Assembly (NCBI RefSeq): GCF_028368995.1
Contig: NZ_JAQNDL010000003.1
Location: 1,178,001-1,242,000, forward strand
Length of the DNA: 64,000 nt
Origin: Nannocystis bainbridge
GTDB lineage: Bacteria > Myxococcota_A > Polyangia > Nannocystales > Nannocystaceae
Direction: 5' to 3'
Made by a program: the position numbers and the translations under genes. Below, one piece after another: positions 19,176 through 26,964 of the stretch (positions are counted from its first letter, which is position 1; each line of letters starts with the position of its first letter). The notes under the pieces are model-generated. The model was not told where the DNA came from, made no database searches, and saw only the letters and a list, made by a program, of their open reading frames with translations.

Positions 19176-20474
19176 ATGTTCACCCGCCCCCCCACGAGCC
19201 GCCCCCCGCTCGTCACCGGCAAGGCCGCCATCGATCTCGTCGAGGCCGCCTACCAGCTCGACGGCACGGAGACCGAGTGGCTCGCGGCCGTGACCGCGCG
19301 CGCCCAACCCGACCTCGACGTGGGCGCGGGGTTGTACGCATTCACCGGTGACAGCACCGCTCCGGACTACGCGCGCAGCCCGGTGTTCGCCGCGCGGGCG
19401 CTCTCGCCAGAGTTCCAGGCGCGCCTGCTCGAGCTCAACGAGACCGCCCCAGACGCCATCTTCGAGCTGCTGCGCAAGCGACTGGTGACCTGCGGCGGGC
19501 TTGAGCAGGTCCTCGGCCGCGGCTCACCGGTGGTCGAGCATTTCCGCCGTGTGATGGCGCGCGCGGGCATTTCCGACGGATTCTGCATGTTCGCCCAGGA
19601 CACCGAGGGCGGCAGCGTCACCCTGTCGGCGCCGTCCGCCGCGGTCGTGGCCCCGTCGCCGCGCGTGCGGGGGATCTGGCAGCGCGTGGGCTTGCATCTG
19701 GTGGCGGGGTTGCGCTTGCGACGCAAACTGGCGGCGCGCGTGATGGGTCGCGACGCCTTGCTGTCGCCGGCGGGGCGGGTCGAGGACGCCAGCGCCGAGG
19801 TCGCGGCCGATGGCGACGCACGCCGCGCGCTCACCGAAGCGGTGCAGGCCATGGACCGCGCGCGCAGCGTCGAGTTGCGCGGCTCCCCCGAGCGCGCCCT
19901 CGACCTCTGGCGCGGCCTGGTCGCCGGCCGCTGGTCGCTCGTGGAGCACTGGGAGCGAGACGGCCGCCGTTACCTGGCCGCCTACGCCAACCGCCCCGGC
20001 GTGCTCGACCCGCGCGCGCTGACCTCGACCGAGCAGAGCGTGCTCCGCCACCTGGCGCTGGGCGCTACCAACAAACAAGCCAGCTATGCGCTCGGCCTGC
20101 CGGAGAAGACCGTGTCGTCGTGCGTGACGCAGATCCTCAAGAAGCTGCGCGTCCGTTCGCGGGTGGAGCTGGCCGCCCTGCTCCAGGCCCGCAGCGCCGG
20201 GTCGCTCGACGTGGCCTTCGCCGAGGACCGGCTGCGGGTGCTGGCAGTCGACGTGAGCGTCGCCGACCCCGACTCGGTGCTCACCCCCTCCGAACGCGAG
20301 GTCGCCACCGGCGTCGCCCGTGGTCTCCGCAACGCCCAAATCGCCAGCGCGCGCGGCGTGGCGCCGAGCACCGTGGCCAAGCAGCTACAGACCATCTACG
20401 CCAAGCTCGGCGTCGACAACCGCAGCCAGCTCGCCCGCCACCTCACCCGCCACAATGGGCTGACGCGGGGGTGA
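19176..20474 (+). CDS. Transcription factor with two C-terminal LuxR-type HTH domains
   Basis: 432 residues from ATG 19176, preceded by CCGGAGACC. The N-terminal 280 residues are a helical, soluble region without recognised motif (LARDAIFELL-like helices). Two complete LuxR HTH domains follow in tandem: about 282-335 (LTSTEQSVLRHLALGATNKQ, then TVSSCVTQILKKLRVRSR) and about 369-422 (LTPSEREVATGVARGL, then TVAKQLQTIYAKLGVDNRS). Both keep the conserved hydrophobic core and the KKL/KLG recognition-helix ends. Duplicated HTH units in one chain are unusual and could allow binding of closely spaced sites by a monomer. Diverges from the beta-helix lipoprotein at 19033. Confidence 0.9.
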   Translation: MFTRPPTSRPPLVTGKAAIDLVEAAYQLDGTETEWLAAVTARAQPDLDVGAGLYAFTGDSTAPDYARSPVFAARALSPEFQARLLELNETAPDAIFELLRKRLVTCGGLEQVLGRGSPVVEHFRRVMARAGISDGFCMFAQDTEGGSVTLSAPSAAVVAPSPRVRGIWQRVGLHLVAGLRLRRKLAARVMGRDALLSPAGRVEDASAEVAADGDARRALTEAVQAMDRARSVELRGSPERALDLWRGLVAGRWSLVEHWERDGRRYLAAYANRPGVLDPRALTSTEQSVLRHLALGATNKQASYALGLPEKTVSSCVTQILKKLRVRSRVELAALLQARSAGSLDVAFAEDRLRVLAVDVSVADPDSVLTPSEREVATGVARGLRNAQIASARGVAPSTVAKQLQTIYAKLGVDNRSQLARHLTRHNGLTRG

Positions 20475-20554
20475 GCGCATCGCGTCCCTGCGCCGCGGGC
20501 TCGGCGTGCAGGAGCACTATGCACAATCGGCATGGTCGATTGCTAATGATGTGT

Positions 20555-20705
20555 TCAGCCCCACAGACTTCGTCTGGATTGCGCTGACATCTCCTCGATC
20601 CGCGAATCCTTACTGCGCAAGATCTCGAAGTCGTCATCGCGCGCGGGCTCGAACACGGCGACCCGACCCGAGCTGCAGGCGATGGCGGCCCGCTCGCCGC
20701 GGAGG
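20555..20705 (-). pseudogene. C-terminal fragment of an unidentified gene
   Basis: The minus frame reads GSVNLRGERAAIACSSGR, then AVFEPARDDDFEILRS and ends SRRSLWG-stop, with good codon bias but no start. It is fused at about 20705-20715 to the truncated 5' copy of the secreted gene in another frame. The source gene is not recognised. Confidence 0.5.
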
Positions 20706-20712
20706 TTGACGC

Positions 20713-20796
20713 TGCCGCGAACGTGGCCAGCTCGCGCCCCCACCCAGGCCGCGCGCGACCGGATGCCGCATCGGGTGGTGTCGCTTCGGTGCTCAT
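20713..20796 (-). pseudogene. Truncated 5' copy of the secreted-protein gene at 21287-21862
   Basis: Reads MSTEATPPDAASGRARPG followed by RELATFAA, against MNTAATPCEAETGRARPS and RQLATFAA in the intact neighbour. Homology stops abruptly after ATFAA. It lies directly downstream of the membrane gene, as expected for a tandem duplication cut by a deletion. Confidence 0.75.
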
Positions 20797-20825
20797 CCGG
20801 ACAACGACCCCAGGCCTCGCGGCCA

Positions 20826-21290
20826 TCAGCGCCTCCGGCCCACCCACAGCGCGAGGCCGAGCGAGGGCAAGGCCAGCAGATCGCTCGGATCTCGCACCAG
20901 CGCGACAGGCCCGAGCGCCGGCAGCCCCCTGCCCAGCGCCAGCGCCAGCCCTGCGTCGAGCGGCAGCCGCACCAGCCCCATGGCCCACGCCACGGCGATG
21001 TTCGCCGGCGGCCAGGTCTTGGCCAGCGCAAAGACCAGGCCCGTGAGCACCGCCAGCGCCCGCAGCCTCCGCGGCGAGGGCCCGCGGTAGCGCCCCGCCT
21101 GGCGCAGCCCGAGCTCGATCCATGCGTCGAGCAGCAGCGGCGTGAAGATCAGCCCGGCGAAATCGGACAGCTTGCCCGTCGCAAAGCCTGGGTACGCACG
21201 CTTCGCCCAGTGATCGTTGAGCAGCAACACCGCGACCGAGGCGAGCGCCGCGGGATGCAGCAACCCCTCGCCCGCTCGCCCCAGCCTCAC
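20826..21290 (-). CDS. Membrane protein of unknown function, 154 aa
   Basis: GTG start at 21290 shares GTGA with the stop of the gene before it, so the two are translationally coupled. Four hydrophobic segments are visible: PAALASVAVLLLNDHW, GKLSDFAGLIFTPLLL, RALAVLTGLVFALAK, ANIAVAWAMGLVRL; the chain ends SLGLALWVGRRR. Charged residues between the first two segments (HWAKRAYPG, KLSDF) are striking but I know no matching family name. A copy of its last 12 codons survives at 21878-21916, evidence of duplication of this gene pair. Confidence 0.8.
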   Translation of the reverse strand: MRLGRAGEGLLHPAALASVAVLLLNDHWAKRAYPGFATGKLSDFAGLIFTPLLLDAWIELGLRQAGRYRGPSPRRLRALAVLTGLVFALAKTWPPANIAVAWAMGLVRLPLDAGLALALGRGLPALGPVALVRDPSDLLALPSLGLALWVGRRR

Positions 21291-21862
21291 GGCGTGGGAT
21301 CCACGCGCACCGTGATCCCCGCCCCCGGAGGCACGACAGTGCCGTCGCCCCTCAGCCACGCAGACACCGTCGGCTCGACACGTACTGTGCCGCCGACCCC
21401 CTCGGCGCTCAGCGTGAAGCGCAGCTCGCAGGGACCTTCCGGTGGACACTTGGGCGAGTAAACCGTGGTGCTCACGGACACCTGATCGGTGGGCCCCGTG
21501 GACGACGCCGGCGCATCGGCGGCTTGCCCCGCCGGCGACTGGAGCGACAGGCGTACCTGCCCCGCGCCGCCTGATGTCGGCGTTTTTGTCGTCACGCGGA
21601 CCGTCACCAGCCAGTCGGAGATCGACTCACCCGGCGCCGTCGCATGCGCCACCGCAACCACGATGTTCGCCGACTTGCTCGACGATGGCGCCACCTCCAT
21701 CGGCGCCCCGGTGGCCGATGAATCCAGGTGCCAGCGCGGCTTCGATGTCGCCATGACCGACACGGAGGCGACCAGCAGCGCCGCGAACGTGGCCAGCTGG
21801 CGTGCCCTCGAAGGCCGCGCACGGCCAGTCTCCGCCTCGCACGGTGTCGCTGCGGTGTTCAT
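21287..21862 (-). CDS. Signal-anchored secreted protein, 191 aa, unknown
   Basis: ATG at 21862 is preferred over a GTG three codons upstream because the truncated paralogue at 20796 starts at the equivalent ATG. After a basic N-terminal stretch, a hydrophobic segment (LATFAALLVASVSVMA, about 25-41) looks like an uncleaved signal anchor or signal peptide. The rest is a beta-rich domain (NIVVAVAHATAPG, WLVTVRVTTKTP, QVRLSLQSPAG, CELRFTLSAEGVGG, TVRVEPTVSAW) like an immunoglobulin-type fold, with one Cys pair (CPPEGPC). It probably exposes this domain in the periplasm. Operon with the overlapping membrane gene. Confidence 0.78.
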   Translation of the reverse strand: MNTAATPCEAETGRARPSRARQLATFAALLVASVSVMATSKPRWHLDSSATGAPMEVAPSSSKSANIVVAVAHATAPGESISDWLVTVRVTTKTPTSGGAGQVRLSLQSPAGQAADAPASSTGPTDQVSVSTTVYSPKCPPEGPCELRFTLSAEGVGGTVRVEPTVSAWLRGDGTVVPPGAGITVRVDPTP

Positions 21863-21877
21863 CTCGGCCACGATACC

Positions 21878-22027
21878 TCAGCGCCGCCGGCCCACCCACA
21901 GCGCGAGTCCGAGCGAGTGCTTGATGTCGGCCTCGACGGAACCGACGATCTGGAAGGTCTGCTCCTCACCAGTGTCGTCATGGCCGAGCTTCACCGTTGC
22001 GCCGAACTGGCTCTTCCTCCCGGACAT
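21878..22027 (-). pseudogene. Chimeric mini-ORF: GreA C-terminal fragment fused to membrane-gene tail
   Basis: ATG 22027 opens a 49-codon frame. Residues 8-36 (FGATVKLGHDDTGEEQ, then IVGSVEADIK) match the GreA C-terminal domain pattern (FGATV...DTGEE...QIVG..EADI). From residue 37 it switches to SLGLALWVGRRR-stop, identical to the end of the membrane gene at 20826. An in-frame stop lies 12 bases upstream, so the GreA N-terminal coiled coil is gone. It is the breakpoint of a duplication; expression is unknown. Confidence 0.78.
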
Positions 22028-22058
22028 GAGCCAGCCTTAGCAGGCTTCGAGCGTCGCC

Positions 22059-22288
22059 TCAACCCGCCAGCGCTCGCTCGCGGGCGTTGTGCTCCTCGAT
22101 CTCGCGCCGCTTCTGCGGGAAGGCGTCGCGCTCGGCCCCGACGTGATCACTCGTGCCCGTCGCCGAAGACAGCGCGTCCGTCGAGGTCGAGGTACAGGCC
22201 CGTCCGCGGGTCGCCGAGCCGCCGCGCTCTCGACCAGTCTTCGCGGGTGCCCTTGCGGACGAACGCGCCGGTGAGCTCGCGGTGGGAC
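22059..22288 (-). pseudogene. Fragment of an unidentified gene with a frameshift
   Basis: Strong codon bias in minus frame from about 22288 (HRELTGAFVRKGTRED, then GLYLDLDGRAVFGDGHE-stop at 22147) and continuing in another frame to 22059 (GAERDAFPQKRREIEEHN, then ARERALAG-stop). The two may be one gene broken by a frameshift. No family recognised. Confidence 0.45.
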
Positions 22289-22379
22289 GGCGGGGCGATC
22301 GACGCCCACACGGACGTGTTCGCGTTCTGCGTCACCGCGTGGGAGAGCTCCCACGGCGAGCGCCCCGATTTTGTCACGC
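22283..22379 (+). pseudogene. Fragment of a Ser/Thr protein kinase
   Basis: Reads WDGGAIDAHTDVFAFCVTAW then ESSHGERP. This matches the post-APE segment of myxobacterial kinases (compare DALSDQFSFCVALFEALYGYRPF-type text in the kinase at 30263-33157). No HRD or DFG segment accompanies it. Confidence 0.5.
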
Positions 22380-22469
22380 TCTCGGCAGTTCGAGACAACC
22401 CCTCGACTTCGGGCTCGCAGGGGGTCCAGGACGCCCCCCGCTGCGGGAGCGTCGGCCTGCCGCGGACTA

Positions 22470-23204
22470 TCACGGGCACTTCGGCGCGAGGAAGCGGGCC
22501 TCGACCCCGTCATCGGGATCCACGAGCGCGCCGGCGATGCAAGTCTCGCTGACCGCGTAGATCGTCACCGTCCCCCCGGGCGCAAATCCGCCGGAGCCAC
22601 CATTCGCGCAATCGCGGTCCCACACGGCGGAGACGCCTTCCATCGTGATGTCTTCGCCGTCGACATACTCTCCGGCGACGATCGGCCCCGGGAACTCGGC
22701 GTCGACGAGGAAGCCGCTGGTGCATCTCGTCCCGAAGCTGTCGGGCGAGATGTCATCGCACAGGAATTCCTCGGCGTCGGTCAGCCGAATCGACATCGGC
22801 CCGGTCCAGCGGGCGCCCTCGACCTTGGCGGGCGCCTCCGGCGGGAACTCGAGGCCCTGACAATTTTCCTCGACCGGATCGGGCCCGCCGGTGGTCGTCG
22901 TGGTGTCGTCCTCCGTCGTGGTGCCGGGTGAGCTGTCCGTCCCGGTCGGGTCGCCCGCCGTGGTCGTCCCGGGCTCCTCCGTGGTGCTCGTCCCGGGGCC
23001 CTCCGTGGTGCTCGTCCCGGGGCCCTCCGTGGTCGTCGGGTCGTCGCTCGTGCCCGTCGAGGTGCTCGTCGCGCCGCCGGTGTCCGAGCCGGTCGAGCCG
23101 GTCGAGCCGGTCGTCGCGGTCTCGCCGGGGGAGCCGGGCGTGCAGCCGGCGGTGAGGGTGAACGTCAGGAACCAGGGTGTAAGTGAAATGAATTCGTGGC
23201 GCAT
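22470..23204 (-). CDS. Lipoprotein with Thr/Ser-rich tether, 244 aa
   Basis: Signal peptide with lipobox LTAGC, then about 85 residues of Thr/Ser/Gly/Pro low complexity (GTSTTEGPGTSTTEEPGT, encoded by a 24-base tandem repeat at about 22961-23037). The folded part (about 120-244) has six Cys: CQGLEFP, EFLCDDISPDSFGTRC, DRDCANGGSGG, SETCIAGAL, APKCP, consistent with a disulfide-bonded extracellular beta domain. Function unknown. The tether pattern recurs in at least seven proteins of the window. Confidence 0.85.
   Translation of the reverse strand: MRHEFISLTPWFLTFTLTAGCTPGSPGETATTGSTGSTGSDTGGATSTSTGTSDDPTTTEGPGTSTTEGPGTSTTEEPGTTTAGDPTGTDSSPGTTTEDDTTTTTGGPDPVEENCQGLEFPPEAPAKVEGARWTGPMSIRLTDAEEFLCDDISPDSFGTRCTSGFLVDAEFPGPIVAGEYVDGEDITMEGVSAVWDRDCANGGSGGFAPGGTVTIYAVSETCIAGALVDPDDGVEARFLAPKCP
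22961..23037. repeat. 24-bp tandem repeat coding for lipoprotein tether
   Basis: GTGGTGCTCGTCCCGGGGCC plus CTCC repeats about three times with a diverged outer copy; on the minus strand it encodes GPGTSTTE units. Confidence 0.75.
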
Positions 23205-23536
23205 GGTGACTCGCGTCCGCGACAATGTGCCCGGGTTGCGTCGCCTCTGTCTGGGGGTCCGAGAGGAAATTCGACGCGCCGTCGGCCTCGCAGAGCGCGC
23301 ACGTGGAGCGCCAGCGCGCCCCCGGGCGGTCACGCAGCGGCCTTCGCCTCGCGCACGATCGTCGGCACCTCGGCGGGCACCCCACGCTCGGGTGCTGTCG
23401 ACCTCGCTTGGGGGCTCATGCGTGGTTGCGGCCGCGAGCGCCGTTCAGATAAAGGCTCTCCCGCGCGCTCTTTTGCCGCGACCGCGGGCCCGGGCTCCGT
23501 CTGGTCCGCGAACCCCTCCGAAGAAGAAACCTTCTC

Positions 23537-24451
23537 ATGCGAATCAATTTCCTCTCGTCGCTCGCCCTCTCCTCCATCAGCTTCCTGCCGGCCTGCGGCG
23601 TCGACGGCGGCGGCTCCGACTCCGGCACCCAGGGTGAAAGCAGCGGGACGGTCGGCGCATCCACGACGGGGCCGCAGACCGACCCGGGCACGGACACGAC
23701 GGTGACGCCGACGACCGGGATCACCGACGGAGCCAGCGACACACAGGATACCGACGGTACGGCGTCGCTGTCGGCCACGGGGACGGGCGCTCCGACGAGC
23801 TCCTCGTCGACGACCGACGAGACCTCCGGGACGAGTGACGACACGTCGAGCTCGACCGAGGCGAGCTCGACCGAGGCGAGCACTTCGACGACCGACGATA
23901 CGACCGGGACCACCGCGGACAGCGAGACGACGACCACGAGCGAGAGCACGGGTGACACCGATCCGGGCGCGGAGGTCCTGATGAACCCGTTCGACCTGGC
24001 GCCCGGGATGAACACGTACGTCGGCGGACTGAACGACGAGAACTGGACCACCGAGTTCGCGCAGCCGAACGCGGGGAGGACGTTCTTCGCCTCGGGGAAC
24101 GGCAACCAGATGGGGTCGTTCGTCGGCCTCGGGCTCACGAAGGACCTCGGCGGGGTGGTCGAGGACACCACGTACGAGGTGTCGTTCTTCGTCACGATGG
24201 ACCTTGCGGGCTTCTCGGGGATCGAGCTGGCGGACTTCTCGACGCTGCGGATCGGCGGGCCGGCAGGGATGGTCGAGTGGACCAGCACGCCGACGCCGAC
24301 CGTCGAGGACGAATGGGTGCAGTGGACCGGTACGTATACGCCGGCGCCGGCGGACCTCGGCGGGCCGTTCATCTTCGAGATGGTGTTCGACCTCGACGCG
24401 CAGCACTCGGTGGGGTTCGACGGGGTGGTCTCGGCGGTGCCGCTGCCCTGA
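23537..24451 (+). CDS. Lipoprotein with Thr/Ser-rich tether and beta-sandwich domain, 304 aa
   Basis: ATG 23537 follows a purine-rich GAAGAAGAAA stretch. Lipobox FLPAC within the first 20 residues, then roughly 125 residues of Thr/Ser/Asp repeat (TEASSTEASTSTTDD). The C-terminal 155 residues form a jelly-roll-like domain: MNPFDLAPGMNTYVGGLND, FASGNGNQMGSFVGLGL, YEVSFFVTMDLAGFSG, WTGTYTPAPADLGGPFIFE, VGFDGVVSAVPLP. Such folds often bind carbohydrate (CBM-like), but no ligand residues can be claimed. Probably anchored at the outer membrane facing outward. Confidence 0.85.
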   Translation: MRINFLSSLALSSISFLPACGVDGGGSDSGTQGESSGTVGASTTGPQTDPGTDTTVTPTTGITDGASDTQDTDGTASLSATGTGAPTSSSSTTDETSGTSDDTSSSTEASSTEASTSTTDDTTGTTADSETTTTSESTGDTDPGAEVLMNPFDLAPGMNTYVGGLNDENWTTEFAQPNAGRTFFASGNGNQMGSFVGLGLTKDLGGVVEDTTYEVSFFVTMDLAGFSGIELADFSTLRIGGPAGMVEWTSTPTPTVEDEWVQWTGTYTPAPADLGGPFIFEMVFDLDAQHSVGFDGVVSAVPLP

Positions 24452-24473
24452 AAGCGGGCGCGGGGCAATACGC

Positions 24474-25541
24474 TTATTCCACCGTAAAACGATGAATCAT
24501 CGTATGTGAGTAGAGCCTGCCGGGCACCAGGATCACGCTGTCTCTCCAGGCAGGCACATGAATGGAGTTGGGGAACCGCTGCGACTCGAGGCAAAAGGCC
24601 GAGTGCCGGACGTGCGGCGAGCCCTTCCCACGGGTCGAGCCGTCCAGGAAGTTTCCCGTATAAAACTGCACCCCGGGCTGATCGGACTCGAGCGCCATCA
24701 CTCTGCCGGTCCCCGGGTCTCGCACGCGCGCCACCGGCCGTAGCGAAAAGGCGGCACCGTCGACGACGAAGTTGTCGTCAAAGCCACCGGGGCCGTACCC
24801 GGTGGGCTGAAGGCGCGGTCCGATCGGCTGGGCCGTGGTGAAATCGAAGCGGGTCCCGGCGACGGGCTCGACCGCCCCTGCGGGCGGCAGGCCCGGCGTA
24901 TACGCCTTCGCGTGCAAGGTCAGCTCGTGGCCTGCGATGCTGCTGGACCCCGGACCCCCGAGATTCCAGTACGTGTGGTGCGCCATGTTGACGAGGGTCG
25001 TCCTGTCCGTCATGGCCCGCATCTCGACGCGAAACTCGTCGGCGTCGGTCAATGAATAGAGGACCGTCGCCTGCACGCGCCCGGGGTACCCTTCTTCTCC
25101 GTCCGCCGATGTGTAGCTCAGCTTGATGGAAGGGCCGCGCTCGGAGCTGTCCGCCTCGGCATTCCACACGACCTTGTCCCACCCTCGTCTGCCGCCGTGG
25201 AGGTGACTGCCGGTGGCAGGGTCGTTCAGCGCCAACGCGTAGCGCTGGCCCTCCAGCTCGAACGTACCGCCCTTGATGCGATTGGCGACGCGCCCGATGG
25301 TCGCTCCGAAGTAAGGGGTATTCTCGAGGTAGCCCTGGAGGTCGTCGAAGCCACGCACGACATCGGCGAGTTCGCCGTCGCGCCCGCGCACCAGCAGCTC
25401 GGTGACGATCGCTCCGTAATTGATGACCTTCAGGACGGCGCCGTTCCTGTTGGTGAGGGTGTAGAGCGCCACCTCTGCGCCATGGAGCTGCCCGAAATGC
25501 GATCTCGTGATTCGGGCGGGGGGAGTGAAAGCTTCGACCAT
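24474..25541 (-). CDS. galM: Aldose 1-epimerase (galactose mutarotase)
   Basis: 355 residues, normal family length. GalM interconverts alpha and beta anomers of galactose and other aldoses. Diagnostic segments: INYGAIVTELLV, FGATIGRVANRIKGGTFEL, GSHLHGG, the catalytic-His motif HHTYWNLGG, and the catalytic-Glu region FCLESQRFPNSIH. The ATG is preceded by AGGAG at 7 bases. No signal peptide, so cytoplasmic. No other galactose gene is adjacent, so it is a solitary copy. It converges on the lipoprotein ending at 24451 with 22 bases between stops. Confidence 0.96.
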   Translation of the reverse strand: MVEAFTPPARITRSHFGQLHGAEVALYTLTNRNGAVLKVINYGAIVTELLVRGRDGELADVVRGFDDLQGYLENTPYFGATIGRVANRIKGGTFELEGQRYALALNDPATGSHLHGGRRGWDKVVWNAEADSSERGPSIKLSYTSADGEEGYPGRVQATVLYSLTDADEFRVEMRAMTDRTTLVNMAHHTYWNLGGPGSSSIAGHELTLHAKAYTPGLPPAGAVEPVAGTRFDFTTAQPIGPRLQPTGYGPGGFDDNFVVDGAAFSLRPVARVRDPGTGRVMALESDQPGVQFYTGNFLDGSTRGKGSPHVRHSAFCLESQRFPNSIHVPAWRDSVILVPGRLYSHTMIHRFTVE

Positions 25542-25800
25542 GGCGGGGCTCCTGACCGCGATTCTGGCGACCTGAGGTTTCGGGATGAGGGGTAGTCGAC
25601 GATGCCCTGCCAGCGACCGGCTTCGAGCGCCATGTCTTCGGCCCGTCGCTCTGGCGGCTCGGGTCGTCGCAGGCGCGCGACGGTTCGTCGGTTACGCATG
25701 GCGGCTCGCACCCCGGGATGCGAGATCAGGCATGTTCTACCCGCCATTTCGCAGAGACCCCCAGCCGCTCGCCGGCTCGCCTCGCTCTCCGGCTGCCACC

Positions 25801-26286
25801 ATGACCACGACGCTGATCTCGAGCAGGCGCTGGTTCGTGACGCAGTCAGGCATGGTCGCGGCCGTCTTCGTCTTGCCGGGGTGCAACGAGGAGGGTTCTC
25901 CCGCGTCCTCGAACCCGGTCAACGACGCGTGGGAGGCCAGGGCGATGGAGCTCGAAGCGACGGGTCAGGGCATCTACACGGCGGACGACGAGCTGGACCT
26001 GCCGGGCAAGGGGGAGACGCATCTCCCGCGAGTGGCGGTGTCCGGAAAGACGGTCACGGCGTCGACGACCCACGTGATGTCGGTCGAGGCCGATCACTTC
26101 ATCCAGTATCACTATGTCCGCGACCAGGCGGACGTGATCTTCGCGCTGCGAGAGTACGTACTGGGCGAGGACCTCGCCGCGACCATGACATTCGCTATCC
26201 CCGAGGGCACGACGAGGTTCACCGTCTATCAATACTGCAACCTGCACTGGACATGGATGGCCGCGGAACAAACTGCTTCGACCTGA
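25801..26286 (+). CDS. Superoxide-reductase-like (neelaredoxin/desulfoferrodoxin domain) Tat lipoprotein
   Basis: 161 residues. N-terminus SSRRWFVTQSG has a twin-arginine motif followed by a hydrophobic stretch and lipobox VLPGC (Cys28). The rest matches the catalytic domain of superoxide reductases, which reduce superoxide to peroxide at a His4-Cys iron: GETHLPRV gives Glu72 and His74 (family ExHxP), HVMSVEADHFIQY gives His91 and His99, and QYCNLHWTW gives Cys146 and His149 (family CNxH). The loop between the second and third His is two residues longer than usual. Export of a folded metalloprotein by Tat fits. Known SORs are mostly cytoplasmic and from anaerobes, so an exported lipidated form is notable. 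It is bordered by degraded oxidoreductase genes. Confidence 0.82.
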   Translation: MTTTLISSRRWFVTQSGMVAAVFVLPGCNEEGSPASSNPVNDAWEARAMELEATGQGIYTADDELDLPGKGETHLPRVAVSGKTVTASTTHVMSVEADHFIQYHYVRDQADVIFALREYVLGEDLAATMTFAIPEGTTRFTVYQYCNLHWTWMAAEQTAST

Positions 26287-26334
26287 GCGCGGTCGGCCGT
26301 CCAGCAGGCTCCACCGCGCCTCGCCCTCGGTCGT

Positions 26335-26400
26335 CGACTCGAAGCCGAGGCCGATGGCCGACACCGCGAGGCCGCTATCGCCGAGGTTCCACGTCTGCAT
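26335..26400 (-). pseudogene. Aldo/keto reductase 5' stub
   Basis: ATG 26400 has a good AAGGAG upstream and opens MQTWNLGDSGLAVSAIGLG, the standard aldo/keto reductase N-terminus (strand 1 plus the GLG turn). Homology ends after about 20 residues and runs into unrelated sequence ahead of the SOR-like gene's end. Only the stub remains. Confidence 0.78.
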
Positions 26401-26425
26401 CTCGTGCTCCTTCAGGGTGAGACGA

Positions 26426-26750
26426 TCAGGGCGTCACCAGCACCTTGATCGCCTCGCGCCGGTCCATAGCCGTCGAGGCCGATGGAGCGATCGAACACGC
26501 GCCCGGGATCGATCTTGCCCTCGAGGACCTCGGGCAGGAGCTCGCCGATGTACGCGCGCACCGGAGCCGGGCCGTGACCCATGCTCTGCCCGGTCTCGCT
26601 CGGGGCCATGTCGTGGTACGGCCACCGGTCGCTGCCGCAGATGCAAGCGCGGACCACCCGGACGATCGCGTCGGTCGGCTCAAGGATGGTGGGATCGGGG
26701 ACGTTCTCGACGCGCACGTCGCCGGCGCCGTACATGTTGGTCGCACGCAT
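26426..26750 (-). pseudogene. Zinc-dependent alcohol dehydrogenase, internally deleted and frameshifted
   Basis: Opens MRATNMYGAGDVRVENVPD and runs to CGSDRWPYHDM and MGH, the N-terminal catalytic-zinc part of medium-chain dehydrogenases. It then jumps to VRAYIGELLPEVLEGKIDPG and VFDRSIGLDG from the C-terminus, so some 200 residues including the Rossmann fold are lost. A frameshift near the end restores MDRREAIKVLVTP-stop. Directly upstream of the aldo/keto reductase stub: a dead two-gene oxidoreductase operon. Confidence 0.85.
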
Positions 26751-26964
26751 GGGTCGCTCCCTCGGGTTCTCCGCGACGGCTCGCCTCGGTCGCAGCCTGT
26801 GCCGGAGCGCAGAGACAGTGGGCCCGATCGACGTCACCGGCCAGCCGCCGCGCGACGGGTGGCCCTCCCAGCGCTGATCGGCGACGGACCCGGGCTTGCG
26901 AGCGGCCGGGCAGTGCGGGTGGTCCGCCGGATGGGCCGAGCGAGCGACACCGCGAACCCGCGGT

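Noticed and set aside
20475..22470. Insertion sequence behind the gene graveyard
   Set aside because: No transposase text, terminal inverted repeats or target duplication could be seen.
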